Positions 42,940 to 52,302 are shown, counted from the stretch's first letter. The stretch: DNA of 64,000 bases from Myxococcales bacterium (GCA_020633325.1 JACKDX010000004.1:1-64000), one strand, 5' to 3'. Notes: generated from the letters alone by a model not told the origin. Numbers and translations: made by a program.

Positions 42940-44770
42940 AACTCGAAGGATGGAGCGCATCATGCACCAACTTCGCCTGGCTTTTGCCAAGACCCACCCC
43001 ATATAGGTCCTTAAGACTGGCAGCGCGCACGCGCGCCATGGATCCGAGCTGCCGTAACAATAGCGTGCGGGTCTTTATCCCCACGCCCTTGATCGCATCG
43101 AGTTCGCTATTGAGCGTTCGCCCCGTGCTCTTGTGCTCCCTCAAACGATTAGCTGAACGATGGGCTTCATCCCGCAGGCGGGTGATCAGAACGGCCTCTG
43201 GATGGCCTCGCAGGGCTATGGGATTTTTTCGTCCCTGGACGTAGATACGATCGCGTTGTAGCTCGCCACGGACATCTTCGCGTTCCTTAGCCACACCTAT
43301 CACACGGATTTCGGTCAATCCAAGCTCCTTGAGCGCTGTCTGTGCCATCTTGATTTGCCCGCGTCCTCCATCCACCACGACCAGGTCAGGAAGCTCCCAG
43401 CCATCCTCGCCGCTCTTCCCTCGGCGAAACCGTCGCGAGAGCGCCTCGAACATCGCCGCATAGTCGTCGCTAGGACCGCTAGCCCGAATGTGAAAAGTGC
43501 GGTACGCGGCTCGGTCGAGCACACCATCGGTCATCACCACAATGGCGGCGACGGTGTCATCACCGCCGCTATGGGAGACATCGATACATTCGATGCGCCG
43601 CGGCGGCGATGGCAACTGCAACAGCGCTTGCAGCTTTGTGAGGTTCTCCTGTTGGTCATCCGCAAGCCTCTTTCGCTCCATAAAATTTTGCTCGGCATTG
43701 TCCGCCGCAAGCTGCAACAGTCGGCGATGCGCGCCGCGTTTGGGCACCCTCACCCTGACCTGAGAGCCCCGCTGCTCGGAGAGCATCTCGCTAAAGCCCT
43801 GCATTAGTTCGATTTCTTGAGGCAAAAGGACTTCGTGGGGCACATACGAGGCGCCTTCGTAATACTCCGCCACGAAGGATGACAGCAACTCTGAATCTGG
43901 CAGCTGCGCCTTTTTTAGCGCGAAACTGCGCACGGCGTTGAGCTTGCCGTTTCGGACCAATAATACGGCAAACTCCGCCTGGGTTTGCTCTCTAAAAAAA
44001 TGCACGACGTCTTGGTCAATATTGGATTGGACGGAAACCTGTTGTTCTTGCTGCGCCAGCGCTACCGCCTTGAGTTGGTCGCGGTACGTGGCGGCAAGCT
44101 CGTACTGCATGGAAGTTGATGCTTCGTGCATCTGATGGTCCAAGAGTTTGCTGAGTTCTGCGTGTTTTCCGTTCAAAAACAACGCAACACTTTTGATCTG
44201 CTCGTGGTAGTTGTGGGCGTCTACGGGATAGACACACGGAGCTGGACAGCGCTTGATTTGATATTGTAGGCACGGCCTCACCCGCGAGCGAAACTCCGTA
44301 TCTGTGCAAGTGCGCAACTTGAAATGGCGATTGACCAATCTGAGAGTTCGCCGTGCACTGCTGGCGGAATGGTAGGGACCAAAATAATACGCACCGTCAC
44401 GCTTGGGACGGCGCACTGTCTCCAAACGTGGCCAGGCGACATGGGGATCTAGCCTTAGTGAGAGATACTCCTTGTCGTCTCTGAGTTTGACATTGTATTT
44501 GGGCTTGAGCTGTCTGATGAGGGTGTGTTCGAGCAGTGCCGCTTCTTTCTCGGTCCTTACGACGATGGTCTCGATGTCATCCACTTCGTGTTCAAGAAAC
44601 GGGATGAACAAACGATCGTCGTGACTGCTCGCGTGGAAATAACTGCGGGTGCGAGAGCGAAGGTTGAGTGCTTTGCCGACGTAGAGCGCGTTTTGGGCGC
44701 GGTCCCTAAAAATATACACGCCCGGCTTTGCTGGAAGGGAAGCCAAAACAGTCTGAAGTGCGGCCTTCAT
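42866..44770 (-). CDS. uvrC: excinuclease ABC subunit C
   Basis: The 634-residue UvrC has an N-terminal GIY-YIG domain (KPGVYIFRDRAQNALYVGKA), a UVR motif (LSKLLDHQMHEASTSMQYEL), the RNase H-like endonuclease domain (RIECIDVSHSGGDDTVAAIV, LPDLVVVDGGRGQIKM) and C-terminal helix-hairpin-helix (AIKGVGIKTRTLLLRQLG, LYGVGLGKSQAKLVHDAL). It makes the two cuts of nucleotide excision repair. The last about 25 residues are an extra tail read antisense to the kinase gene end. Confidence 0.97.
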   Translation of the reverse strand: MKAALQTVLASLPAKPGVYIFRDRAQNALYVGKALNLRSRTRSYFHASSHDDRLFIPFLEHEVDDIETIVVRTEKEAALLEHTLIRQLKPKYNVKLRDDKEYLSLRLDPHVAWPRLETVRRPKRDGAYYFGPYHSASSARRTLRLVNRHFKLRTCTDTEFRSRVRPCLQYQIKRCPAPCVYPVDAHNYHEQIKSVALFLNGKHAELSKLLDHQMHEASTSMQYELAATYRDQLKAVALAQQEQQVSVQSNIDQDVVHFFREQTQAEFAVLLVRNGKLNAVRSFALKKAQLPDSELLSSFVAEYYEGASYVPHEVLLPQEIELMQGFSEMLSEQRGSQVRVRVPKRGAHRRLLQLAADNAEQNFMERKRLADDQQENLTKLQALLQLPSPPRRIECIDVSHSGGDDTVAAIVVMTDGVLDRAAYRTFHIRASGPSDDYAAMFEALSRRFRRGKSGEDGWELPDLVVVDGGRGQIKMAQTALKELGLTEIRVIGVAKEREDVRGELQRDRIYVQGRKNPIALRGHPEAVLITRLRDEAHRSANRLREHKSTGRTLNSELDAIKGVGIKTRTLLLRQLGSMARVRAASLKDLYGVGLGKSQAKLVHDALHPSSSMARWPKEPQEAKSQTELRHPLES

Positions 44771-44938
44771 GGTTCAGTATTCAGTCATAACCGATGACAG
44801 GATTTGCGACCACCGATCTGCTTTCCTCACGCATCTCGCCATATTTGGCATGAGTAACGGCATAAACATGCCAGATCACGCAGCAATTCCGTTGACACTA
44901 CAATCGATTAATCATGCGGCTTGCAGTATAAGCCCGCC
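44771..44938. other. divergent intergenic region uvrC-gatB
   Basis: This 168-base region contains a perfect TTGACA (44892-44897) toward gatB, but no good -10 at 16-18 bases; TATAAG at 44927 is too far. GGTTCAGTATTCAG next to the uvrC start is only half of a LexA-like site. No RNA gene is seen. Confidence 0.3.
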
Positions 44939-46423
44939 ATGTCCGTCAGGTACGAGCCCGTGATTGGGTTAGAAGTGCATGCCCAACTGTTGAGCAAATC
45001 AAAGTTGTTCTCGCCCGCATCGAACGCGTTTGGCGGAACACCCAATACCCAGATTTCCCCGGTGTGTCTGGCATTGCCTGGCGCCCTGCCCGTCCCGAAT
45101 CGGGGGGCGGTAGAGATGGCGGTCTCGGCAGCCTTAGCCCTTGGATGCCAAGTTCGTCTCAAAAGCCGCTTTGACCGGAAACACTATTTCTATCCGGATC
45201 TGCCCAAGGGCTATCAGATTTCGCAGTATGAGTTCCCATTCGCAGAAGATGGAGAGGTGAAGCTCGAAGTGGAGGGCAAGGCGCGCCGTATTCGTATCCA
45301 ACGCATTCACATGGAGGAAGATGCGGCGAAGAACATCCATGGGTCATCTACAGCCAAGGAAACTCTCGTCGATTTCAATCGCGCGGGAGTGCCCCTCGTA
45401 GAGATCGTCACGCATCCCGATCTGCAAAGCGCCCTCGAGGCCGAGCTCTATCTCAGGCGATTGCGGGAGGTGCTTTTGTTCGTGGGTGTGAACGACGGTA
45501 ATCTCGAGGAGGGATCATTTCGCTGCGATGCAAACGTTTCCATTCGCCCAGTTGGCCAGAGCGAGCTTGGGACACGTGTGGAGCTCAAGAACATCAATTC
45601 GTTCAGGTTCGTTCGCAAAGCCATCGAGCACGAGATAACGCGACAAGAAGCGATTCTTGGAAACGGCGGAAAAGTGTCGATGGAGACCCGCATGTGGAGC
45701 GAGCGACAGGGCAAGACACTCTCCATGCGCGGCAAGGAACAGGCTCATGACTATCGCTATTTCCCGGATCCCGATCTACCGCCCTTGGTGATACCTGAAG
45801 CCATGATTCGCGCACTCAGAGATTCGCTTCCTGAGCTTCCAGAGGCAAAACGCATGCGATGGCAACGTGATTACGGACTGACATCGGCCGATGCGCACGT
45901 GCTCACGGGGCATCCACGCGTGGCTGAGTTTTTCGAGCAGACAGTATCGCTGATGCCCAAGATGACCAAAAATATCCAGCCGGATTCATCGGCACGGCTG
46001 GGAAAACGGGTGGCCAATTTCATGCAAGCGGAACTCCTGCGTCACACCAAGACCATGGGACTAAGCGCGAGCTTCCCGGTCGAACCCACGGCTGTCGTGG
46101 AACTCCTAGACCTCGTCGATAGGGGCACCATCAGCGGCAAGATGGCAAAGGATGTGTTTGGGGCCATGCTTAAGACCGGAAGGAGCGCATCGCAAGTGGT
46201 CGAGGAGCAAGGGTTGGTGCAAGTGACGGACTCGGCGGCTATCGAAGCGGAGATCCGCAAGGTGTTCGAGGCTCACCCAGAGAAGGTTGCGCAATACAAT
46301 GCGGGTAAAACCACGTTGCTGGGTTTCTTTGTCGGTCAAGTGATGCGGGCGACCAAGGGAGCATCCAATCCACAGCTCCTAAATCAAACCTTAAAGACGA
46401 TGTTGGAAAGTCGGAAGCCCTAG
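44939..46423 (+). CDS. gatB: Asp/Glu-tRNA(Asn/Gln) amidotransferase subunit B
   Basis: The 494-residue GatB starts VRYEPVIGLEVHAQLLSKSK (ATG 44939; a TTG at 44921 would add six residues). Other motifs: GALPVPNRGAVEMAVSAALA, RKHYFYPDLPKGYQISQYE, DFNRAGVPLVEIVTHPD and the C-terminal YqeY/GatB helical domain. It converts misacylated Glu-tRNA(Gln) and Asp-tRNA(Asn) with GatA and GatC, neither of which is in this window. A tRNA-Asn gene lies 6 kb downstream. Confidence 0.97.
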   Translation: MSVRYEPVIGLEVHAQLLSKSKLFSPASNAFGGTPNTQISPVCLALPGALPVPNRGAVEMAVSAALALGCQVRLKSRFDRKHYFYPDLPKGYQISQYEFPFAEDGEVKLEVEGKARRIRIQRIHMEEDAAKNIHGSSTAKETLVDFNRAGVPLVEIVTHPDLQSALEAELYLRRLREVLLFVGVNDGNLEEGSFRCDANVSIRPVGQSELGTRVELKNINSFRFVRKAIEHEITRQEAILGNGGKVSMETRMWSERQGKTLSMRGKEQAHDYRYFPDPDLPPLVIPEAMIRALRDSLPELPEAKRMRWQRDYGLTSADAHVLTGHPRVAEFFEQTVSLMPKMTKNIQPDSSARLGKRVANFMQAELLRHTKTMGLSASFPVEPTAVVELLDLVDRGTISGKMAKDVFGAMLKTGRSASQVVEEQGLVQVTDSAAIEAEIRKVFEAHPEKVAQYNAGKTTLLGFFVGQVMRATKGASNPQLLNQTLKTMLESRKP

Positions 46424-46428
46424 GCACA

Positions 46429-47046
46429 TCAAGAGCGAACGCGACCGTCGCGCGCCCGAAGGTCTAATACGCGCTGATCGGTGAGCACAACATGGGCGCG
46501 TTCATCGTGACCCTCGTCGGGCAGCTCAACCAACAGCTGAAAGTCGTAGATAAGACAGATGCGCGTGGCTGTGGGCATGCGCGCGAGTACGCGATCATAG
46601 TGCCCGTGACCGTAGCCGATACGGTGGCCTCGCGCATCAGCAGCGAGCGCCGGCACGACCACAATATCCACCGCCGTTAAATCCATGGTTGGGCTGTCTT
46701 CTTGCGGCTCGGCGATGCCGAGGGGGCTCTTGCTAAGCGCCTTATGATCGCGCACAGCATGAAACGATATGGTGTGCGTATGACGATTAAGACGCGGCAA
46801 GGCCACGGTTTTAGGCTCAGACCAGGCGGCTTCAAGTAGCGAAGTCGTATCAAGCTCATGATCGAACGCTGAGTACAAAGCGATGACTCGGCTCTCCTGA
46901 TAGCAACCGAGACGCATAAGGGTCTCACACGCAAGTCTGGAGCGTTCTTGACGGGCAGCGGCTGGCAACGCGCGGCGAAGGGCATGCATGCGTTCCCGGA
47001 GCGCCCCTTTGACCTCCCGTCGTAAATGCGCCGGGTCCTCGGGCAT
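46429..47046 (-). CDS. 5-formyltetrahydrofolate cyclo-ligase
   Basis: The 205-residue protein is of the YgfA/MTHFS family: REVKGALRERMHALRRALPA at the N-terminus, VIALYSAFDHELDT, TVALPRLNRHTHTISFH and the signature RGHRIGYGHGHYDRVLARM. It converts 5-formyl-THF to methenyl-THF using ATP. It is six bases downstream of zapA; in enterobacteria the homologous pair is separated by 6S RNA, which has no room here. Confidence 0.93.
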   Translation of the reverse strand: MPEDPAHLRREVKGALRERMHALRRALPAAARQERSRLACETLMRLGCYQESRVIALYSAFDHELDTTSLLEAAWSEPKTVALPRLNRHTHTISFHAVRDHKALSKSPLGIAEPQEDSPTMDLTAVDIVVVPALAADARGHRIGYGHGHYDRVLARMPTATRICLIYDFQLLVELPDEGHDERAHVVLTDQRVLDLRARDGRVRS

Positions 47047-47052
47047 GGCCTG

Positions 47053-47370
47053 CTATCTTGGACCGGGAGTGCCCATGGCGGGGCTACTGGCATTGAGCCG
47101 CGTGTCGATGCGCTCGATGGCGCCCTCGATGACGGCCCGTGTGGTCTCCTGTAGGGAATGTGACCGGGACTCCGCTTGGAGCAAATCATCGGCCAGGCCG
47201 AGGGCGATAATCACGAGCTTTTGGGCTGGCGTGGCCCGCGCGGCGCCGGGGCCGAGCGCTTGCATGCGCTCGTTGATGAGGTGGGCGAGCCGCTCGACAT
47301 GCGCCTCGTCGGCGTCTGCGCTGATCTTATAACGTGCGCCGCCGATATCCAAGAAAAGAGTCTGCTTCAT
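47053..47370 (-). CDS. zapA: cell division protein ZapA
   Basis: The 105-residue protein shows the ZapA pattern: TLFLDIGGARYKISADADEA then VERLAHLINERMQAL and a C-terminal coiled coil (LADDLLQAESRSHSLQETTR). ZapA crosslinks FtsZ filaments. It is the first gene of a two-gene unit with the cyclo-ligase and is divergent from the large zinc-ribbon/TPR gene, 95 bases away. Confidence 0.9.
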   Translation of the reverse strand: MKQTLFLDIGGARYKISADADEAHVERLAHLINERMQALGPGAARATPAQKLVIIALGLADDLLQAESRSHSLQETTRAVIEGAIERIDTRLNASSPAMGTPGPR

Positions 47371-47465
47371 GGTTTTAGAGTTATTGCGCTAAGGATGTGC
47401 GAGGTCAAGGTAAAGCGTGATAGGATTTCCTTTCGTAGCCAATGATTCGTTCTTAGGTGAAAAGC

Positions 47466-50400
47466 ATGCATGTGACTTGCGCCTCTTGCATGGCGCCCTA
47501 CGACGTCGATGATCAGCGAATCCCGCCCTCGGGGAAAGTTCGATGTCCCAAGTGTGGGACGTCCGCCCATGTGCCTACTTCATCTCAAGGCGTTTCAGAT
47601 GTTGAGAAGAGTGCAGCCGCGAAGGCCGCACCAAGATTGCCGCCCCCGGCTCTCGGTCGCCCGCCGCGCGCGTTATCCCCACCGTTGGGAGGGGGTGCAG
47701 ATCCCGCGCTGCCGAAGCCTGTCATGCGCACGGCACCCCAGGGCCCGCCGAAGTACGTCTCAAGGCTCGCGGACCTTCCTGGAGTCAAACGCCCCGTGCT
47801 CTCGACTCCCATAGCCACGCCCGCGGTCAAGCCCGAGTCCAAACCAGAGCGCACGTTCGATACTGGCTCGGACTTACCGCAGCTCAAGCGCTCGGCAGAA
47901 GCCCCAATCGAACCGCAGGATGAGAATCCCTTTGTGATCGATTTACCGGCGCCCACGTACTCCGATTTGCCCGTGCCCAAAGTGGCCCAGGAGCACGAGG
48001 AGACACCGTTGGAACTGGATTTTCCCGTGGCCAAGCGCGATGTGTCGTTGCCGGCTCCAAAAATCGAATCGGCAGCCTGGGGGCAGCCAGCGTCAGTCGG
48101 AAGTGACGCCCCGGCCCTCGACTTCTCTGACCTCGATATGGGTATTTCAGAGCCCCCGCCATCCACAGTTCGCGGTGGAGGGGCATTTAGGCTCCCAACG
48201 CCACCGAGAGACGATGTTGCGGTGTTGGGGGAAGAGGTGACACGGGCCGTAGACGATGAGATGGGGCTTATTCTGCAATCAAGCGGCTCGCCGGAACTCC
48301 CGATCCGTCGCGCCGCTCCCGGTGAAGGTATTGGAGAAGATGCGGCGTTTGCCGACTTGTTTGGAAACTCGGAACCCGCGTCTCGCCCCGTATTCGATCA
48401 GGATATCGAGAGTGTAGAGCTCGGCGACGTCGAACTGGGCGATATGGATCTTGAGCTCGAGGAACCGGGCGGGAATGAGGCGCTTGCCTTCGGAGAGGTG
48501 GACTTGGGCGTCGGAGGTGGCGGTGAGGCCATGGAGTTTTCAGACATTCCCGAGGAGCCCCACGACCCTGGCCTCGGGCTCTTGCCGGAGGCCGTCGAAG
48601 CCATTCAAAAAGAGCGGCAAGCCCAACTCGACTCCCAAGAAACCAAGCCCAAGTTCAAGGTCGGCGCGTTGTTGATATCGCTTGGGGTCCTGGTGCTGAT
48701 CCTAGGGGCTGGTGCGTCATTGGGATTTACCAAACATGGGTACTTCGGGATGTACACCCTAGAACAATGGCTGCCCGCTGCGGGCGATGACAGCAAAGCC
48801 CACCACATCATTCAAAAAGCGCAAGCGCTCGTGCTCAGTGACACCTATGCAGATGGCCGCGCAGCGTTACGATTGCTTTCCGAGGGCCGTAAAACCATGG
48901 GGCTCAACCGACTGTTGCTCTCACGAAGTCTCGTGTACGAAGCGCATTTTCAGCTTCGTTTCGGCCAAAGCCATACGAGTGGCTCTCACATAAAGTTGAT
49001 TGCGCATCGGCTTGAGGAACGCGGATGGAACGTGCCAGACAAGGAGCTTGCGCAAGCCGCTCAAGCCGTGGGCCAAAATGCCTATCCCAAAGCGCAGTCG
49101 CATTTGAACCAAGGGCGCGCGAAAGCGGGCGAAGATGTCATGGCGGCGCTCATCTCAGGGGAGCTTGGCCATAAAGCGGGCCGCATGAAAGACGCGGAGA
49201 GGGACTTTCAAACCGCACTCAAGTTGGGCGGGAAAGCGGCAGCGGAGTGGGGACTGCTCAGAGTATACGTGCAACAACATCACCCTGAACAAGTGCAACA
49301 GGCACTTCGGGCGCTTGAGACGTTAAGCCCCCTACACAGTGGCGCCCGGCTCATCAAAGCACACATGGCATGGAACGAGGGCAGCAAAGAGTCGTTCGAG
49401 GAAGCCGCGCGCCTGGCGCGCGAGGTGGCCGGCAAGAGTCCCGTCAATGGCAAGCTTCTGGCGGCATCCAAGACCGACCGCGCAGCAGCGCTGTCGTTGC
49501 TGGGGTTGATCCATGAGCGCGAGGGAAGGCTCGGGGAGGCCAACCAAGCATTTCTGGCGGCGCTCGTACTTGATCCGGGACGGGATGAAGCCCTCCTTGG
49601 CGCCGGCCGAGTCCTACTGCGTGACAAGCGACCGGGCGATGCGCTGGCCCGTTTTGAAATTGTGATCAACGCAAAAGCCGACGCCACGCCGCATGCGCGT
49701 ATGCCGCCCATGACAACCAGCGGCCAGGCGCCGTTTCTTGAGGCAAAACTCGGCGCGGCCGAGGCGTTGCTTGCGATGGGCCGCCCCCAGATGGCCAAAG
49801 ACGCACTTGAACCGCTGCTCAAGGAGTATGCACGGGAGCCGCTGGTGAGCCTGTGGCTGGGCAAGGCCGAGGTCGAACTCGAGCACCATGATGTCGCAGA
49901 GAAGCACTTTCAAGAAACCATTCGGCTAGCGCCCACCGATTTTGCGGGCTACCTCGCGCTCTCGCAGCTTTATGTCGACATTGACGAGCCGGTAAAGGCC
50001 GTTCAGGTGCTCAGGCAGGCCGAGGGACGCGTACCAGACAGTGCCGATCGACGACGCATGGTGGGCCGCTCTGAGCTTGCGCGTGGCAACATCGATGCAG
50101 CGCTTGAATCTTTCAGGGGCGCACTCGAGTTCGAGCCGCGCAACTTGGCCGCACAGTTTGACTTAGCCGTGGGGCTCAGACACGCCGGGCGTCTTGATGA
50201 AGCCAAAGCACAGCTCGATGCGATCGAGAAACAAGATCATCAGTATCCGGAACTTGCGCTTGAACGAGGCCGCATCTTCGAAGCACGTGGCGAATGGGAC
50301 GTGGCGGTGCGTAACTACCGGCTTGCCCTCGAGAAAGCGCCCAAAGATTCAGCGCTGCTGTTGCGATTGGGGGCGAGTGAAGTGGAAGCAGGTCACGTGG

Positions 50401-51146
50401 AGGCAGCGGAAGCGACACTCAATCAGGTCGCAAAGCTTCGTCCAAACTCGGCGGATGTGGCGTTTTTTCTTGGCCGGGTTGCGTTTGCGAAAGCAAACTA
50501 TAACGATGCGTTGATTCAGTTTCAACGCGCTACTGCTCTTGATGCAAAGCAAGGCGACTATCACATGTTTGCCGGATGGGCGGCCCTGGAGCTGGGATCA
50601 CTGGGACAAGCACTCGAGTTTGCCAACGAAGCCCTGAAGCTCGATGCGAGTTTGGGAGATGCGTATTGGGTGAGGGGAAGGATCAAGCTACGGGCGGGCG
50701 CGGTCAAAGACGCGCGTGATGACTTTGCACATGCACTTAAGCTCAAGCCGAGCCGTTATGAAATCTATACTTATTTGGGCGACGCCTATGACCAGCTCCG
50801 CCAAGTGCGTTCGGCCATCGATGCCTATCGTACAGCTCTTTCCTATGACAAAGAACGGGGCGATTGGTGGGCACGGCTAGGGGCGCTTTTTATGGACGCC
50901 GGGCAACCCCATGAAGCCAATCAAGCACTCGCGCAAGCGGTGCAGATTGGCGATCGTCAAGCGCCTGTCCCCGGCTGGCTTCCTGAAGCGCATCGCATAT
51001 ATGCCGAAGCGCTGTCGCTCGGTGGGCTGAAGAACGAAGCCCTAAAGCACTATCAAAAATATCTGGACATTGCGCCGCCGACCGCGCTCGATCGCCATGA
51101 CGTCGAAGCGATTCTCAAAGGCTATGCGCATGGACAAGACCGCTAA
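47466..51146 (+). CDS. zinc-ribbon, single-pass membrane TPR protein
   Basis: The protein has 1226 residues from ATG 47466, which has AGGTGA five bases upstream; a GTG at 47457 lies inside that site. The N-terminus is an MJ0042-type zinc ribbon (CASCMAPYDVDDQ...CPKC). Residues about 40-395 are Pro/Glu-rich and disordered. One membrane segment (VGALLISLGVLVLILGAGAS) is near 400. The remaining 800 residues are TPR repeats, many near canonical (AEKHFQETIRLAPTDFAGYL, ALESFRGALEFEPRNLAAQF, AIDAYRTALSYDKERGDWWA). Zinc-ribbon/TPR proteins of this layout are common in Myxococcota. It probably senses or scaffolds with the ribbon inside and the TPR solenoid outside. Function unknown. Confidence 0.85.
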   Translation: MHVTCASCMAPYDVDDQRIPPSGKVRCPKCGTSAHVPTSSQGVSDVEKSAAAKAAPRLPPPALGRPPRALSPPLGGGADPALPKPVMRTAPQGPPKYVSRLADLPGVKRPVLSTPIATPAVKPESKPERTFDTGSDLPQLKRSAEAPIEPQDENPFVIDLPAPTYSDLPVPKVAQEHEETPLELDFPVAKRDVSLPAPKIESAAWGQPASVGSDAPALDFSDLDMGISEPPPSTVRGGGAFRLPTPPRDDVAVLGEEVTRAVDDEMGLILQSSGSPELPIRRAAPGEGIGEDAAFADLFGNSEPASRPVFDQDIESVELGDVELGDMDLELEEPGGNEALAFGEVDLGVGGGGEAMEFSDIPEEPHDPGLGLLPEAVEAIQKERQAQLDSQETKPKFKVGALLISLGVLVLILGAGASLGFTKHGYFGMYTLEQWLPAAGDDSKAHHIIQKAQALVLSDTYADGRAALRLLSEGRKTMGLNRLLLSRSLVYEAHFQLRFGQSHTSGSHIKLIAHRLEERGWNVPDKELAQAAQAVGQNAYPKAQSHLNQGRAKAGEDVMAALISGELGHKAGRMKDAERDFQTALKLGGKAAAEWGLLRVYVQQHHPEQVQQALRALETLSPLHSGARLIKAHMAWNEGSKESFEEAARLAREVAGKSPVNGKLLAASKTDRAAALSLLGLIHEREGRLGEANQAFLAALVLDPGRDEALLGAGRVLLRDKRPGDALARFEIVINAKADATPHARMPPMTTSGQAPFLEAKLGAAEALLAMGRPQMAKDALEPLLKEYAREPLVSLWLGKAEVELEHHDVAEKHFQETIRLAPTDFAGYLALSQLYVDIDEPVKAVQVLRQAEGRVPDSADRRRMVGRSELARGNIDAALESFRGALEFEPRNLAAQFDLAVGLRHAGRLDEAKAQLDAIEKQDHQYPELALERGRIFEARGEWDVAVRNYRLALEKAPKDSALLLRLGASEVEAGHVEAAEATLNQVAKLRPNSADVAFFLGRVAFAKANYNDALIQFQRATALDAKQGDYHMFAGWAALELGSLGQALEFANEALKLDASLGDAYWVRGRIKLRAGAVKDARDDFAHALKLKPSRYEIYTYLGDAYDQLRQVRSAIDAYRTALSYDKERGDWWARLGALFMDAGQPHEANQALAQAVQIGDRQAPVPGWLPEAHRIYAEALSLGGLKNEALKHYQKYLDIAPPTALDRHDVEAILKGYAHGQDR

Positions 51147-51500
51147 CGCTCTGCGCACGGCACCCGCTGTGGTCGTGCCCTGATAGTATCACTCGGGTTC
51201 TCGGCAGGTCTCGCGTGGCACATACCAGAAGGTATCCATTTCTTGATAGGCCTTCGCGCATCGAAAAAGGTTATGCGGTAGGCACGCCTCGGCGCCTGCG
51301 TGAAACCAGAATCCTTGCGGCCCAGAAAAAAGTAAAAGAAGGGCGGTTTGTCTATAGACCTTCAGTCTTGAACGTCCCAAAGAAGCTTTCGGCCCCGGCG
51401 TTGCGGCCGATTCAAGGGGTCACTAACCGGTAGTATAAGTGACTGAAATCACAGTGTTTCTGGGAAAAGTGCGGGTTTTCTCCACGCGGACGAAGCCGTA
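51147..51500. other. 354-base stretch without a confident gene
   Basis: Two short open frames overlap here on opposite strands: 51215-51433 (+, 72 codons, basic, no family) and 51189-51380 (-, 63 codons). The minus one has a hydrophobic start and a spaced-Cys/aromatic pattern (ACLPHNLFRCAKAY, FWYVPRETC) seen in small myxobacterial secreted proteins, so it may be a gene remnant. I do not call either one. Confidence 0.35.
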
Positions 51501-52001
51501 CTACGATTTGTTGTAAAGCTTGCGTTGTTCTTCGAGTTGTTTTTGGAGTTCGTCGTTGATGCGCGGATACTTCAAAGCCAAAATTCGCGCCGCCAAAAAT
51601 GCCGCATTGGTCGTGCCATCTACCGCGACCGTGGCGACCGGAATGCCTGGAGGCATTTGCACGGTGCTGAGGAGTGCATCGAGGCCACCCATTTGCTTGG
51701 AGTTTAACGGCACGCCAATGACGGGCAAAAACGTATGGCTGGCCACCACGCCCGCCAAGTGTGCTGCCATTCCGGCGCAGGCAATCAACACCTCGATGCC
51801 GCGCTGCGGTGCCTTTTTGACATAAGCAAGTACCCGATCGGGCGTGCGGTGTGCCGAGAGCACCTTGAGCTCATTGGGGATCTTGAGCCGGTCGAGCGTT
51901 TGCTTGGCTTTTTGAACCAGCTCTAAATCGCTGGGGCTGCCGGCGATGATGCCCACAAGGGGCTTCTTAGACAGTGCTGGATGGGGACGGGACCTTGGCA
52001 T
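51501..52001 (-). CDS. purE: 5-(carboxyamino)imidazole ribonucleotide mutase
   Basis: The 166-residue PurE has the family signatures VGIIAGSPSDLELVQKA, VLSAHRTPDRVLAYVKKA, IACAGMAAHLAGVVASHT and LLSTVQMPPGIPVATVAVDG. The usual GxxGAxNA loop is GTTNA, a small change. It acts in purine synthesis after PurK, which is not present here. Divergent from the tRNA-Asn gene. Confidence 0.95.
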   Translation of the reverse strand: MPRSRPHPALSKKPLVGIIAGSPSDLELVQKAKQTLDRLKIPNELKVLSAHRTPDRVLAYVKKAPQRGIEVLIACAGMAAHLAGVVASHTFLPVIGVPLNSKQMGGLDALLSTVQMPPGIPVATVAVDGTTNAAFLAARILALKYPRINDELQKQLEEQRKLYNKS

Positions 52002-52077
52002 GGATGCGAATGACTCCTTGATGGGGCTGCCGGGCGATTGAGCCCGCCGGTGGGCAGTAGAAACCCATTTTCGCTAT

Positions 52078-52094
52078 AAAATCAACTTGATTTT
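52078..52094. promoter_or_regulatory. perfect inverted repeat between purE and tRNA-Asn
   Basis: AAAATCAA (52078-52085) and TTGATTTT (52087-52094) are perfect eight-base arms around one C. It is AT-rich in a GC-rich setting and lies 77 bases before purE, so it may be an operator for purE; no regulator can be named. Confidence 0.4.
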
Positions 52095-52108
52095 ACCATG
52101 CGCGTTCG

Positions 52109-52136
52109 TTGACAGCGCTCCATGCATGGGTAGAGT
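52109..52136 (+). promoter_or_regulatory. tRNA-Asn promoter
   Basis: TTGACA (52109-52114) and TAGAGT (52131-52136) are 16 bases apart, giving a start near 52143, a few bases before the mature tRNA. The -35 is a perfect consensus. Confidence 0.65.
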
Positions 52137-52147
52137 GGCGGCTCTGT

Positions 52148-52223
52148 TCCGGGATAGCTCAGCAGGTAGAGCGATCGGCTGTTAACCGATTGGTCGTAGG
52201 TTCGAGTCCTACTCCCGGAGCCA
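52148..52223 (+). tRNA. tRNA-Asn (anticodon GTT)
   Basis: This 76-base tRNA has acceptor TCCGGGA/TCCCGGA (52148-52154 and 52213-52219), discriminator G and an encoded CCA. The anticodon stem is ATCGG/CCGAT with loop CTGTTAA, so the anticodon GTT is at 52181-52183. The T-loop TTCGAGT is standard. It reads Asn codons. It has its own promoter and terminator. It stands exactly where base composition changes, so it may be the integration site of the downstream copper island. Confidence 0.97.
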
Positions 52224-52229
52224 TTCATG

Positions 52230-52253
52230 CCCCCACGCCAACCGGCGTGGGGG
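52230..52253 (+). terminator. strong hairpin after tRNA-Asn
   Basis: CCCCCACGCC (52230-52239), loop AACC and GGCGTGGGGG (52244-52253) form a perfect ten-base stem 7 bases after the tRNA end. There is no T run, so it is probably a processing or pausing hairpin more than the terminator itself. Confidence 0.5.
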
Positions 52254-52268
52254 CGCCAGTTTACAAGG

Positions 52269-52302
52269 GCCCCGGTCGGAAACGCCCGGGGCTCTTTCTT
52301 GT
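52269..52302 (+). terminator. intrinsic terminator of tRNA-Asn
   Basis: GCCCCGG (52269-52275) pairs with CCGGGGC (52286-52292) over a ten-base loop and is followed by TCTTTCTTGT. Stem plus pyrimidine/T-rich tail fit a Rho-independent terminator. Confidence 0.7.

Noticed and set aside
44762..44778. LexA box at the uvrC start (GGTTCAG)
   Set aside because: Only the GTTCAG half fits; the other ten positions do not.
47047..47052. 6S RNA between zapA and the cyclo-ligase gene
   Set aside because: Only six bases separate the genes, so there is no room for ssrS.
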